Source: Selaginella tamariscina
Lineage: Eukaryota; Streptophyta; Lycopodiopsida; Selaginellales; Selaginellaceae
Assembly (NCBI GenBank): GCA_003024785.1
Contig: PUQB01000198.1
Coordinates: 105,224-169,223, forward strand
DNA: 64,000 nt
Reading direction: 5' to 3'
The notes under the pieces are model-generated. The model saw only the letters and a list, made by a program, of their open reading frames with translations. It made no database searches and was not told the DNA's origin. Positions within the stretch are counted from its first letter, which is position 1. The number at the start of each line of letters is the position of its first letter. Shown in pieces: positions 23,142 through 34,297 of this stretch. The position numbers and the translations under genes were made by a program.

Positions 23142-23463
23142 GTGAAACTTCATCCTGTGTTTCACACTTCTTTGTTGGAGCCGTATCATCCTTCTTCTCT
23201 TCCTGGTCGTGCTTCTTCTCCTCCCCCTCCTGTGGTCATTGACGGTGAACCTGAGTACGAAGTTGCAGCCATCCTTGATTCTCGTCTTCATCGCCGCCAA
23301 CTTCAATACTTGGTGGATTGGAAAGGTTATTTGCCTACCGATCGCACTTGGGAACCTGCATCCAACTTACTCCATGCTTCTTCCAAAGTTGCTGCTTTCC
23401 ATCGGCGTTATCCTGCTAAACCAGGTCCCAAGACTCGTGAACTCGTCCTTAGGGAGGAGGTGC
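23142..23463 (+). CDS. C-terminal chromodomain of the element
   Basis: After KLHPVFHTSLLEPYHPS, a normal integrase tail, the frame encodes EPEYEVAAILDSR, then LQYLVDWKGYLPTDRTWEPA and an amphipathic helix to FHRRYP. This is a chromodomain: EYEV-ILD strand, Y-LVDWKGY with the aromatic cage residues Y and W, and the TWEP motif. Such domains direct integration toward histone-marked chromatin. The frame runs on into the 3' LTR. Confidence 0.85.
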
Positions 23464-23913
23464 TGTCACGACCCGATACAGATGCAGGATACAGGATACG
23501 GTTACAGATATGCCTATAGGATATACCTACAGGATATGCTGCAGGATATTCCTACAGGATATACTTACAGGATATTCCTACATGATATGCCTATAGGATA
23601 TACTACAGGATATGCCTAGAGGATAAGGATCACTATTTTTAGCTCATGACCAATTAGACTCATGACCAGATTAGCTTGGAGTTGTGAGTATAAAAGCTCC
23701 GACTAATTGTTGTACAATCAGTTACTGTCAACACCAGTCTTTCTACGATCAATCTTGTCTTGTCTTGTTCTTGTCTTATCTTGCTCCTTGCTTCCTGCTC
23801 TTATCTTGTTCCTAGTTCCTAGTTCCTATTATGCTCCATGTCCTGCTCCTTAGTCAAGCTTTCTTGTTCTCGGAATCCTATTTACTTCCTTGTTCCTGGA
23901 TCGTGGCTTGACA
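23464..23913 (+). repeat. 3' LTR of the chromovirus
   Basis: It starts TGTCACGACCCG right after a purine-rich tract (AGGGAGGAGGTGC), the likely polypurine tract, and ends GGCTTGACA. It carries the same CCTACAGGATAT minisatellite and a GAGTATAAAAGCTC TATA box as the 5' LTR. Differences from the 5' copy are numerous, so insertion is not recent. Confidence 0.85.
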
Positions 23914-25055
23914 AATTAAATTTAAAATTAAAGAAAACTCTAGAAATCTTAGCGTATATATAAAAAGAAGGAGAGCTTAATTATATATAATTCACATAAA
24001 ACACACATATATTAAAGATTTTTCACAACAACCCTGACAAAATAAGAAACAAAAATAGTTAATAAAAAATGCATAAAACGCAAGTCTTTTACACTTAATA
24101 TGCATCAAATAAATAAAGAAAAAAGAAAACAAAAATTAAAAGAAATTAAAGAAATTAAAAAAAAGTTGTAAAGTTTATATTTTTTACACAATTTATATAA
24201 AAATAGATTAAGGAATTAAAAAAGAAAAACAAAATCATAATTCTTGACCAGAATATAAAATATTAAGCTTACCAAATAGTTCCCACAATCAAACAAGAAC
24301 AAAATCCCTAAGGTCTTTCCCAACTAGAAAACCCACTGATGTAACCCTTTTATACTTGAGGGAATGCCACCCAAAGAAAATAAGCTTTAGTTAATGGATT
24401 GAGTTTCTACTTAAACATGTATATGAGTTTCTACTTAAACATGCATCTATAATTAAAAAACACACTTATAATCTCAATTCTTATAAGTATTTAATTTACA
24501 AGCCATTTTTATTGTGGTTGAGTCTACACACACTCACACTACTTTCATTAGCACATACACATGCACACACATTTTGGGCACAATATGTATATGCAAACAC
24601 AAGAGAGTATGTGTAAGAATAAGAAAGTACTAGACTCATAACTCCAATATATATTAGACTTTATTTAGGGAATTCTCCTACCATATTCTCATTCAAATGA
24701 AATATATAAGTAAAATGTTTTTTCATAAGAGAAGGATAGAGGGAGAGTGAGCTCCAAAACTATTAAAACACTGTTTACAACATCATGATGGCTGCATATA
24801 CACCAAAATGAGTATGTAAGAAAGAGTTTACACAATGTTATGCACTAGAAACAATAAGCAATGTTCTCATCATATGAGCTCTCATTCTGAAATAAATGCC
24901 CATTATCACTCTGTTACACAAGTAAACTTTAGAACTTAAATTAAAAAAGTTTATTTAGACACAAACCAAAATAATTGGAAAAACAACTTAAAATTAATTC
25001 CTAAAACTCCTTATTCTTAATCCATCCGATATTAAAACCTTGAATACGTGAGAAT
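23914..25055. other. AT-rich DNA, no gene; first copy of a duplicated flank
   Basis: Segments at 23970-24440 resemble 25690-26185 (for example GAGCTTAATTATATATAA, AACACACATATATTAAAGA and TTTTTACTTAAACxTGTATxTxTA). It looks like the 3' flank of a minus-strand locus that was tandemly duplicated. Confidence 0.5.
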
Positions 25056-25530
25056 GTTATAAATGGAGATTTACCAATTCTGCCACTCTGAAATCCTCTC
25101 TAGTGCATATGTTGACAACACTAAAATTGATCTTGGAAATGTCAGACCATTTAGTGAGAGGAGATAATCACCATCACTCGCTAGAAGTTGCATGTTGTCA
25201 TAGCCACAAAACCACAACTCCCTTGTCTTGTACCAGTTGTTAGAGGCGATATCATACAGACCAAGCTGAGTAGTTGTTCAACAAGTACTATACCTGTCCA
25301 CCAAATTCATTACCACAAAGCACCAGACCTTGTGTGCATCAATGACATCCTTCCATGATTTGCATATGCTCCTAGAACGTGTCATCTTTCTGGAGAAAGC
25401 TTACTCAAGATTTCCCACTGTAAATCAGGTGGGAGTAGCAAGAAACTTAGACTCCTCAAATCCATAATCCTCCTTCTGTCTTCTCACCCGCAAGTTCCTC
25501 ATGCCACTAGTACAAATGAAGGCGTAAGTA
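25056..25530 (-). pseudogene. F-box protein gene, frame-broken
   Basis: On the minus strand a clear F-box occurs at about 25435-25375: LLLPPDLQWEILSKLSPER, then RSRSICKSWKDVI. Downstream is a segment GLYDIASNNWYKTRELWFCG, like the start of an F-box-associated or Kelch region. An ATG-led frame (MRNLRVRRQKEDYG) lies just upstream in a different frame. Two or three single-base slips and a stop (TGTTGA) break it. It ends at CAGAATTG|GTAAAT, a plausible donor. It may be a pseudogene, or a real gene hit by the same base-loss problem seen elsewhere. Intact proteins of this type recruit substrates to SCF ubiquitin ligases. Confidence 0.6.
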
Positions 25531-26750
25531 GACACAATAGTATAAACAAAATTGATGTTTCTATGCTAGAACTATGTACAGCAATTTTTAAAACATTTAA
25601 AAATAATATATAAAATCTAAATTAATATAGAATTTACAAAAAAAAAAAATTAAAAAAAATATAACAAAACATCTCATATTTATAAAAAGATAGGGAGCTT
25701 AATTATATATAATTTCATAAAACACACATATATTAAAGACTCTTCATAGCAAAATAGAAAAAGAAAAAAATAAAGAATTAATAAAAAATATATAAAGTAT
25801 AATTTTTTTACACATGATTTGTATTAAATAAACAAAGAAAATAAGATATTAAACAATAAAAAAAAATTTAAAAAAAAACTCTAAAATTTCAACACAATTA
25901 AATAAAAACAAATCAAAAATAAATAATAGAAAAAAAATAAAATTATAAATCTTTATCAGAATTTAGAAATATATAACTTACCGAAATTAAAGCACACTCT
26001 CACAATCACAATCGCAGAAACAAAACGTGGATAAAATCCCTAAGTCTGCAGAACCCTTTTATACTCTAGGAAAGTCCCCTGATGACGTGGTGTTGTGTGC
26101 ATTAAATATCATGCCACATGGGATTTTTTTATTAAGAAACTAAATTTTAATTAATGAAATGAATTTTTACTTAAACGTGTATGTATAATTAAAAACAGCC
26201 CAATTGTTAAAAGTATTTCATTTTCAAACTACCCACACCCACACACTTTTTATTGTAGTTAAATCCGCACCCACAAGCACCCGGACTTTCATTAACACAT
26301 ACACATGCTCTTCTTTCCTTACACAAAACTTAAGAAACATAATTACTGTGGCACACATGCATGCGTGATCTCCTCTCACACACACTTTCTTTTTAATACA
26401 TATAATTTTATTAACATGTACACACACAGAACTTTTAACAAAATTGGTCTCTCTCCTTCACAAACACACACTCACGCACTTTCTCTCGTACACATAATTC
26501 CATTAACATGTACATTTCTCATACACAGATTCATCACAATGTACAACAAGACAACCTATTTATATATACTGGTTTCCCACAATATAAACATGCAAAAACA
26601 AAAGAGTATATGTAAAAAATATACTCTTATTTTCTCATTGATTCCAATATACTAGATTTTCTCCTACATCCTTCATATTAAAAAGAACAAAAATGATTAG
26701 AACACACACACACACACACACACTAAAACAACTACCCCATGAGGACTCTT
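25531..26750. other. AT-rich DNA with CA microsatellites, no gene; second copy of a duplicated flank
   Basis: Related to 23.97-24.44 kb as noted there. Short open frames at 26.2-26.65 kb come from ACACAC and ATAT repeats. An (AC)n run lies at 26704-26723. Confidence 0.5.
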
Positions 26751-26754
26751 AGCA

Positions 26755-26935
26755 CCTTCCAAGGACCCCATCGGAAGTTGGAAGACTCTAAAGCAGCCAC
26801 AGTTTGAGGGCCCAGTGTAAAATAAGTGTTGAAAAGGCTTTCATGTCAACCAATGGCCTATCTAACCCCTCCGTAACCTCTACGTCCTGTAGCGGTGGCG
26901 AAGCCTCGTGTGCTAAACATACACAATTCAGCAAT
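26755..26935 (-). pseudogene. Short degraded coding segment, possibly from the duplicated F-box locus
   Basis: A GC-richer island whose minus-strand frames read ASPPLQDVEVTEGLDRPLVD and then, after a slip, GCFRVFQLPMGSLEG. It lies upstream of the duplicated AT-rich flank in the same relation as the F-box fragment lies to its own flank. I cannot assign a domain. Confidence 0.3.
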
Positions 26936-27106
26936 CAAAATGTGTGTTCGTGTGCATGAGAGAGCATATGTTTCACTTTCTAACACAATGCATGAATATA
27001 TATATCAAATACACACATTCTTATAGTCTTCAGTCTGGATTTCCTGTATGGTTTGATCTTTTGATGTAGTTGGATCATTTATCGTGGTTGTTGATTCTTA
27101 TTCATT

Positions 27107-28130
27107 CTCTACAATGAGCTTCTCCATGTCCTTGAGCAACTCACTAGATTCTTCCACCATGTTAGACTTGTGAATCCAGCACTTCAAAATACATCTTGCT
27201 GTTGGGCTTTTGATTAGCCACCTTAAAACTAAAAGTTGTTTAGGATATGTATACATATACGTCACGGGCGTGCAAACATCTATATATTTATGTGACATGG
27301 AGAACAGAACATACATATACATGTTTATGCATAAACGTGTCTGAGTGGTATACATTTGTAAATATGTGCACATCACACGCGCACACACCTACACACACCT
27401 TGAAAGAGCTTGTTTAGAAGCTTTAAGTCACCGGTAGCAGCTGCAGAGCTCATTAAAACTCGAAAAGTAGCTGTTGTTGGAGAAGCTTTTAAGCTGTCCA
27501 GCTTCTCAAACACGAGTAGAGCAGCATCAAGATTTCCTAAAGATGCCAGGCACCTTATTAGCACTGTATAAGTTCTCACATTTGGACGGCATCTTGCTGA
27601 AATCGTGTCCTTGAACATCTCCCCGACTTTGTCATATTGTCCCATCTTGTCGAAAGATAATCATAAAAGACATACGTGTATTATGTATATACGTAAGTAC
27701 CTGCATAATATGTAGAATGTTCTATATATGTGGGCACAGTTCAAATAGAATACAATCAGGTACAAAAAAGTGTCACATATATTGGATAAATGTGTGTTAC
27801 ATGCATGGTTGTACACGGACGAGAGAGAGAGAGAGAGATTTGTAGCATATAAAAAATACATATATTATAACAAATATGCGTTCACAAACTTACAGATACG
27901 AACATGCAAACCTCACTAGGTGGGAAGATAATGAATTATGAGAACCGACTATTATTTATTATATTTAATTTAGAATTTGTATGCATACATGTATATAGTT
28001 CATGGGTGTACTTGCTTAGCAAGTTCATCGTCGTAGTGTATGTAACCTTGTTAGGTTGGCATCCAACTCTGGCATTTCAATAGCCTTCTCCATACCAATG
28101 TATCACCATTGTAAAACCTGCTTACATAAT
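27107..28130 (-). pseudogene. P-class PPR protein fragment
   Basis: Minus-strand exons carry pentatricopeptide repeats. One at about 28080-28020 reads VGCQPNKVTYTTTMNLLSK. The main exon (27645-27409) reads RPNVRTYTVLIRCLASLGNL, DAALLVFEKLDSLKASPTTA and TFRVLMSSAAATGDLKLLNK. After an intron, 27222-27107 encodes a C-terminal tail ending at TAA (DMEKLIVENE). Repeat lengths of about 35 residues fit the P class, which bind organellar RNA. Only about three repeats remain, and the joints do not keep phase, so it is partial or broken; exons farther upstream are not found. Confidence 0.6.
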
Positions 28131-28139
28131 AGCTGATTA

Positions 28140-28142
<3 letters not shown>

Positions 28143-28227
<85 letters not shown>
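28143..28227. repeat. Compound (CT)n(CA)n(TA)n microsatellite
   Basis: About 20 CT, 14 CA and 8 AT units follow each other without a gap. Confidence 0.95.
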
Positions 28228-28329
28228 GTGTATATGTATGTATGATATATGCCTGGTGACAAATTAGTTTGTGTTAGATTTTAAGTTGTGAAATATATTG
28301 TGTCATTAGAAGGAACGGTTCAAACATTC

Positions 28330-28806
28330 TTACGCCAATTGTTTCTTAGTCTTTTACGGTTCAAGGGAGAGGATAGTATAAGAGCCCTTCATGTAACACT
28401 AGTTTGCCTCTTAGTCTTCATGGCTAAGGAGAGAAAAATAGCATAGGAGCCATTTATGTAACACCAAATATATATGGTTAACAGGAGAAGGATAATGTTA
28501 CGACACAAGCGAATGTTTTTAATGTTCATCACAAAGCTTTCAAACATAATTTTGTAATAGAGATGGTCAAGTGTACAAGAGGAAATAAGATTGTGGAACA
28601 TCTTAAATCAGATCCAATGACACACACTATCCAAAATATGTAAGTGCAAATATCCTCATTTGTGACTTTAGTTCCATACTTAACATCAAGTTTGAAGAAA
28701 CATCAATTGGTACCTGCAAAGTGGTATTGAAGAAAATATTAAATAAACAGAGTGACCAATTCATAGAATTCCAGAACAATCAATCACAAGTAACTTGCTT
28801 TGCATA
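28330..28806. repeat. Dispersed repeat, copy 2
   Basis: Same orientation as 8.64-9.14 kb, including part of the 64-bp tandem array and the CCAATGACACACACTATCCAAAATATG segment. It stops at 28806, where an LTR begins, so the later insertion probably cut it. Confidence 0.7.
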
Positions 28807-31800
28807 TGGTCATTGGTGACTCCACATGCTAGATGGGAGGTGACTTATGTAACCTTGGTGGTCGCTAGGATGTTGTTCCCAATGCCTAGTCATGGGGGTC
28901 CGAACCAGACGTTTGGCCTTTACCTCGGGATATACAGGAAGGTGCAGGTGACCTCTACCCAAACACTATGAGGGTCTGTGTATAGGTGGGTCAACAAGAA
29001 CTCCCGTCTAGTACTTATGTTGCCTCTTCTGATGGGAAAGCTAGACAAGGAGAGGGAGAAGGGAGATCTATGGTAAACTGCAGAGTTTTATATATATTGC
29101 TTATCAAAATACAAGATGGCCCCTTCGCTAAAAAAGGTTGGAGCAAGATATAATGAAGAAGATGGACTAGAAGGATCTCGACCCACTGCTTGCCTTCCTC
29201 CTTAAATAGTGGGTCATTGGTGCTAGGTCATAAGCCCATGTGGCACTTCCCCACTGGTCTATTGCCATGTGGTTGAGTCTTGTACTATAGTCTTAATGCA
29301 CCTTCTTTATGCGTAATGTCTCGAGTACCTTGGTAGTTGGTCTAGACGATCGGATTTAGCCTACTGTTAGTGCTGCTTGACAGTCATCACTATCTGTTAG
29401 TACCCACTATACCTCCCCCGATCGGTCGTTTGGCCTTGGCATATCCTCGGGCCATGCACTCTTTCATCCTAGCCTACTCCATAGTGTTGGCGGTATGTGG
29501 CAGCTTCATTCTCTACTGCGGCCAACTTCATCTTCAAGGAGCAATTGTTGCATCCCGTAATGTGGTAACTCCCTGTAGCTTCACCTCGTACCTTGCCTCA
29601 TGCTACTCTTGAGTCCGTTTCAACTGGGCCTCCAACTCCCAAATCCGCTCATGCAAGTGCTATAACTCTTGCTCCCTTATGCAAGTAGTTGGGCCTGTTG
29701 CTGGGCTTGCTCCCCTAACTCTGTGATGGTGGTCCATGGCGGGTCATGTTGGGCCTCGACCATGTGACACTCCCCCTTGTTCGGCTGAAACTAGGTGATC
29801 ACCACTGGTTCTATTGGTGGGGGCTTCTCTTGAGCAGTTGCGAGTTCGGCCTTGGCTTCTTCAAGTTGGGTGATGTGTTGGTGCACTTCCTTCTTGACAG
29901 TTGCCAACTTCCCTCCCTTTGTTTGATCCTTGTCACGAGCTCATGGGTTTGCCACTCTCTCTCTGCTATGGCCTGCCTGCAGGCGTGCCTGAGGTGGACG
30001 TGAAGTCTTTGGAGGCTATCATATCTACCCTCTAGTGCTCATGTGGTAAGTCCGGTTCACCGACACAAACCCCTAAGACTGGACGCTACCAATAGCATCA
30101 ACCACTGAGGCTTTATAAGTCACCCCACATCTGGCATGTGGAGTCCCCGATGACCATAAGCCCGTGAGGTCGAGGTTGTTGTACATTGCCACTAGTTGAA
30201 GGCCTCTGCGAGTTTGAGGGGAGCCAATGAGGCCCACTGCCTATTAGCGTGGAAATGCTGTATCTTCAAGCTCCTCCTCAAAATCACTCCCTGTTTCCTC
30301 CTAGTCGTCTAGTTGGGCTGGTCCTACAAGTTGTCCAGCCACTTCTGGTGTCAAATCCAACGGTAATGGGGGTCCTACTGCCAAAGGGACCGCCCTTATG
30401 GGTTCTGCCATCCGCGGCCTTCGTCCCTTTTTGCAGGGTTTTCAATACCTAGGTTGTTCCTGCTCAGGGGAGGTGTTGTCTCTTGCTCACTTTCTTGACG
30501 ACTCCAGGGTCCTTGGTTGTTCCCCTTGGTTGGCCTGACTCATTCCGGCTTGCTCTCCTTCCTCTGTGTCTCCTATTGTATCAGCCCAGAGCTGTGCCAA
30601 TATTGGAGTTGTAGCTCGGCCGATCAAGCCAGCGATTAGCACACCAACATGGTCGATTGTGGAAAGTCTTCGCTTGGACCTAGTCCAAACTCTGTAGATC
30701 CTATGGGTTAGTGCCATGACCATGTAATGTCTGAGGTAGTCTACTTAGTTCACCACTACCCCTCCTAGGCTCATAGAGGCCATTCGCCAGTTGCATGGTA
30801 ATTTACCTCTCCATTATTTCAGTGAACATGAAAGCTACAAGTGCCACGCCTCTTTCCTTCCCTGTATGCCCCCCTTGGGTCTTAATGCCTCATTCCTTGT
30901 GGTGGAGGACCTCTATAGCTCGGCTTCTGATAGCTCTACCACTGTCAGGCCGTCCTCTACTAATCGGAACACTATTGCCAGCTCGTCGAACCCTACGTGG
31001 AAGGATGTGCTACCCCCTAAACAATACCGGATCTCTATTTGCTTGGTTTCGTCGGGTACCAACTATGCAGACTGGATAAACTATCTGGCTCTCTTGGTGA
31101 ACCCTGGGTTCTCCACTTCTCCTCAAGGGAGTTGAAGAACTCAAGCATGTGCATCTACCATTTGACCTCTCAGACGTCAAGTCACTCGATCAGCTCCTTG
31201 AATCTAAAGTACCTGGGTGTGATGAGTTCAATTGTTCTTACCTAGCCTCTGTAGGACATGCAAATTTCATGGATGACCTCTGGCCTATTGCATTCAGTCC
31301 ATTCCACCATCATGGTGATTGAGAGCTTCAAAATGTTCATCCCCTTCCAAGGGCGTTGCCGAAATGGCAGTCCTCACGATGTCATTTGAGGTGGGTGACT
31401 GGCAAGTTTATCCCTGTGCCTTGATTCGTAATGATGGCACCGCCCGACCATCATTACCTTACATACATGTGCAATTCACCCTTGTGTATTGCGTGACTCT
31501 GTGAGCTAGCCATACGGGTGGTTGGGGGCCCTCCTACCGGATGTGCCACCCCCACCCATGTTGTCCTCCCCTAGGGGCTCCCTATTGTGGTCGTTGCTTT
31601 GTCCCCAGAGCACCTTGGTCGGGTCTTCATTTGGGTAGATGCATGGCTCCACGCGATTCCTGTTGGCTATTTGTCGTGGTGATTGTCCATCGCTACCGCT
31701 CTTTGCCGCCCTAACAGTACCGTGTCCTCCTAGTCCTATTTGTAGGGCCTTCTCGATTATCTTCTCCCCTCCGAGGTGTCCAGTCATTGGTCCCACATGT

Positions 31801-32870
31801 GCTGCACTGAGGACCTCACAAATTAACCTTGACAGGGGGCATCCCCAACAGATGTCCTCCCTCCCCTTCTTTCGTACCCCTTCTTTCGTAATTGATCCCC
31901 AATCAGTTGGGGCTGTTGGTATTCCGAGTCAAGGCATGAGTTGGTGTGGGACCGTTGGTGGTGGCTAGGTCTCATACCGAACTTGGGTCAACCTAGCTCT
32001 AGTGGCACTCCCCCTTGGCCATGGTACGTCCAGGTTAATCCTCCTCTATATTTGTGAAGGTGGTTGATGAGTGGGTTCCTAATTTCCCATAATGTGTTTG
32101 GATTGACTTGAGCTAGTTGAGGTGTCTCTTTTGTCCTTGCATTAATCCATTTGAGTGTCAACATAGAGGTCATGGTCCTCTTGTACATAGTTCCATCTCG
32201 GTATCCCCCTTGGGCTGGCAGGGTAACATTTCTGTGTTCCAACCCTAGCACGGGTTTATTCCGAGCTTGCACTTCATGGGTTCCCTTCGCAGCCATATGC
32301 ATGTCCATGTGGTGTCGTTCTCCCTAGCATGGGTCCCCCTGACCTATGCTGGAAGAACTTGGTGTGTGGGCACGAATGGGTGCTATTTTGTCGTTGCCCA
32401 ATCCCCCGTTCCAGTCAAGCCCGTAGTATTCCTATGCTTGAAACTCCAGCAAGAGTTCCAGACTTGCTTTACTATTATGGACATCAGTCCCTTCTTAGTG
32501 CGGAATCTTACCTACTAGTGTTCCTAGTCATGTTGCTTGGGCCCCTGAGCTAGGAATGGCTTAGAAGTAGGTTGAATCCCCTATTTTGTGCATGTCAAGG
32601 ATGGCAACATTTATCTAGAACTTGATAGTTTGGATCTTAACTTTCAGTTTCCTTGGGATACCCTTGGATATCACCTCGGCTTGGTTCGCCATGCGTACGT
32701 GGAAGGGAGAAAGCTCCAAGGTTGATATGCCCAGCTCCTGGTGGAGTTCCATCGACATGATGTTCATGGCCGACCCTTTGTCTATGTTCACGTCGTAGAT
32801 CATGCTAAAATCCAATAACATGAGTAACTTCCAGACTCTTCTCAATTTATAGATAAATGTTGCCATCCTA
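28807..32870 (-). mobile_element. Truncated relative of the inner Gag-Pro LTR element
   Basis: The left end TGGTCATTGGTGACTCCACATGC aligns with the inner element's LTR start, and an LTR of about 620 bp follows (to about 29.42 kb). The internal part, coding on minus, carries sequence matching the unknown ORF2 (including the TTCGACGAGCTGGCAATAGT region near 30.97-31.0 kb) and the protease. It ends at about 32870, just upstream (in element sense) of the protease, without the gag part or second LTR. Divergence from the inner element is high, so this is an older copy. Confidence 0.7.
32615..32866 (-). pseudogene. Protease domain of the truncated element
   Basis: The minus-strand frame reads YDVNIDKGSAMNIMSMELHQ and FHVRMANQAEV. 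D-K-G-S takes the place of the catalytic D-S/T-G; the Lys in the second position is unusual and may mean loss of activity. The pattern matches the inner element's protease at 14.3 kb. Confidence 0.65.
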
Positions 32871-33230
32871 ACAGTGATATTATGTTGAAATTAACAGTGA
32901 TATTATTAATGTCGTGGTGAATATGATGTTACTTATAATCTAATTTATTCTAATGTATTTGTTTTCTATTGCTATGTAAACCATCCAGGCATATTTAAAT
33001 TGTACAATATAAAACTTCTTTAAGAATATGCAAACATTTATTTTAAAATCTTATAGAAAATTATTATCTTAGATTAATAGAAACAACTTAATAAAGACCA
33101 TGATCTACTAATAAGCATTGATACATCTTTGTGTTGTGTGTTAGTCTGCGTAGATACATATGTACTTGTGTGAAAATTTCACCATCGCAATAGTTAGTAA
33201 TTAGAGACGTGGATTTGTACGAGATTCAGT
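32871..33230. other. AT-rich spacer, no gene
   Basis: Nothing recognised except low-complexity AT sequence. Confidence 0.5.
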
Positions 33231-33249
33231 TTACATTGTATGTGTTTAC

Positions 33250-34080
33250 CTCAGTGAAACCGGGTGCGCATACAAGACAAATGGACTGTGCTTCACATTT
33301 GTTACTGCGCTCAAGGCCAGTATGAAAGAGCTGTGTGTAGAGAATGGGATGGCTATTCATCGACGAGTGGGTTTGAGAAGGACGTGTTTGTGGCAAGTGC
33401 CATCGTAGACATGTATAGTAAATGCGGCGGTCACTTGCGAGTTTATTAACTCGCAAACAAATGGATATAAACGGATGTACCAGAGAACAGGGGTTTGAGA
33501 AAGACATATCTGTGGCAAGCATTTTGATAGATATGTACAGCAAGTATGGAAGAAGACATGTGTTTGACAACATGGTGCAGCGTGACAGTGTATCATGGAA
33601 CTCTCTAATGCCTTGGAGTTAATGGCCAGTATGGACTGTTTCACACTTGTTGCTACACTCAAGGCTTGTGCAAGTACGGGAGAGAGAGTTCACAATGGGG
33701 CTCGTGAGATCTGATTGAGATAGTAACAAACTGGTTGGTGGAATGCGGCAACATGGCAGGTGCCGAGGAGGTGTTTAATAAGATGCATTCAAGAAGAAGT
33801 ATAGTGTCTTGGTCGGAGGATACACCTCAGTCGGGGACACGCCCCACGTGTTTGCTATAGCAAAGATGCAAGAACATGATGTACGTAACGATGCTGTTAA
33901 TTCTTACAGATTGTAGTCGTGCCAGTAGGGTGGAAGAGGGAGAGAGGTATTTCAGTTCAATGCACTGGAGCACTATACATGTATGACCGACATGTTGGGC
34001 AGGGCCAACAGGTTGCACGAGGCACTGTCGCTTGTAAGACACACGCCCTTCAAAGCCAATAGTCATGTCTGGATATCTAT
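33250..34080 (+). pseudogene. PLS-class PPR pseudogene
   Basis: Plus-strand frames show repeats of the PLS class found in organelle RNA-editing factors: GFEKDVFVASAIVDMYSKCG at about 33370-33429, GFEKDISVASILIDMYSKYG at about 33492-33551, then RDSVSWNSL. Farther on are CGNMAGAEEVFNKMHSR (about 33744-33795) and, after slips, the E-domain start HYTCMTDMLGRANRLHEAL. Several stops and frame changes, and repeats shorter than a full L-P-S series, indicate decay. The family is greatly expanded in lycophytes and ferns. Confidence 0.75.
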
Positions 34081-34241
34081 ATAATATGTTCTTAATAAGT
34101 ATAATGTCAATATTTAATTTATGTTTTGTTTTGATAATGCTTCCCTAAATATTGTTCTTGATGTGAAATAATTATAACATGTAAAATCTAGTTATGCCTC
34201 AAAATATATATATAAATATAAATATAATATATATATTATAT

Positions 34242-34297
<56 letters not shown>

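Larger units (their letters stand above)
10099..23913 (+). mobile_element. Chromodomain Ty3/Gypsy element (chromovirus), nested host of another element
   Basis: The 5' LTR begins at about 10099 and the 3' LTR is 23464-23913; the internal region is 18632-23463. The 5' LTR is interrupted at 10554/18603 by an inner LTR element. The order is gag, protease, reverse transcriptase, RNase H, integrase and chromodomain, as in chromoviruses. Flanking AAATT occurs at 10095-10099 and 23913-23917, a candidate target duplication overlapping the LTR ends. Several stops and frame changes break the polyprotein (for example TGA at 20901), so it looks inactive as assembled. Without the insertion the element would be about 5.8 kb. 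Its gag type and chromodomain resemble elements known from fungi and seedless plants. Confidence 0.85.

Noticed and set aside
28143..28227. Regular short repeats that might suggest a CRISPR-like array
   Set aside because: Simple dinucleotide repeats with no spacers; also a eukaryotic sequence.
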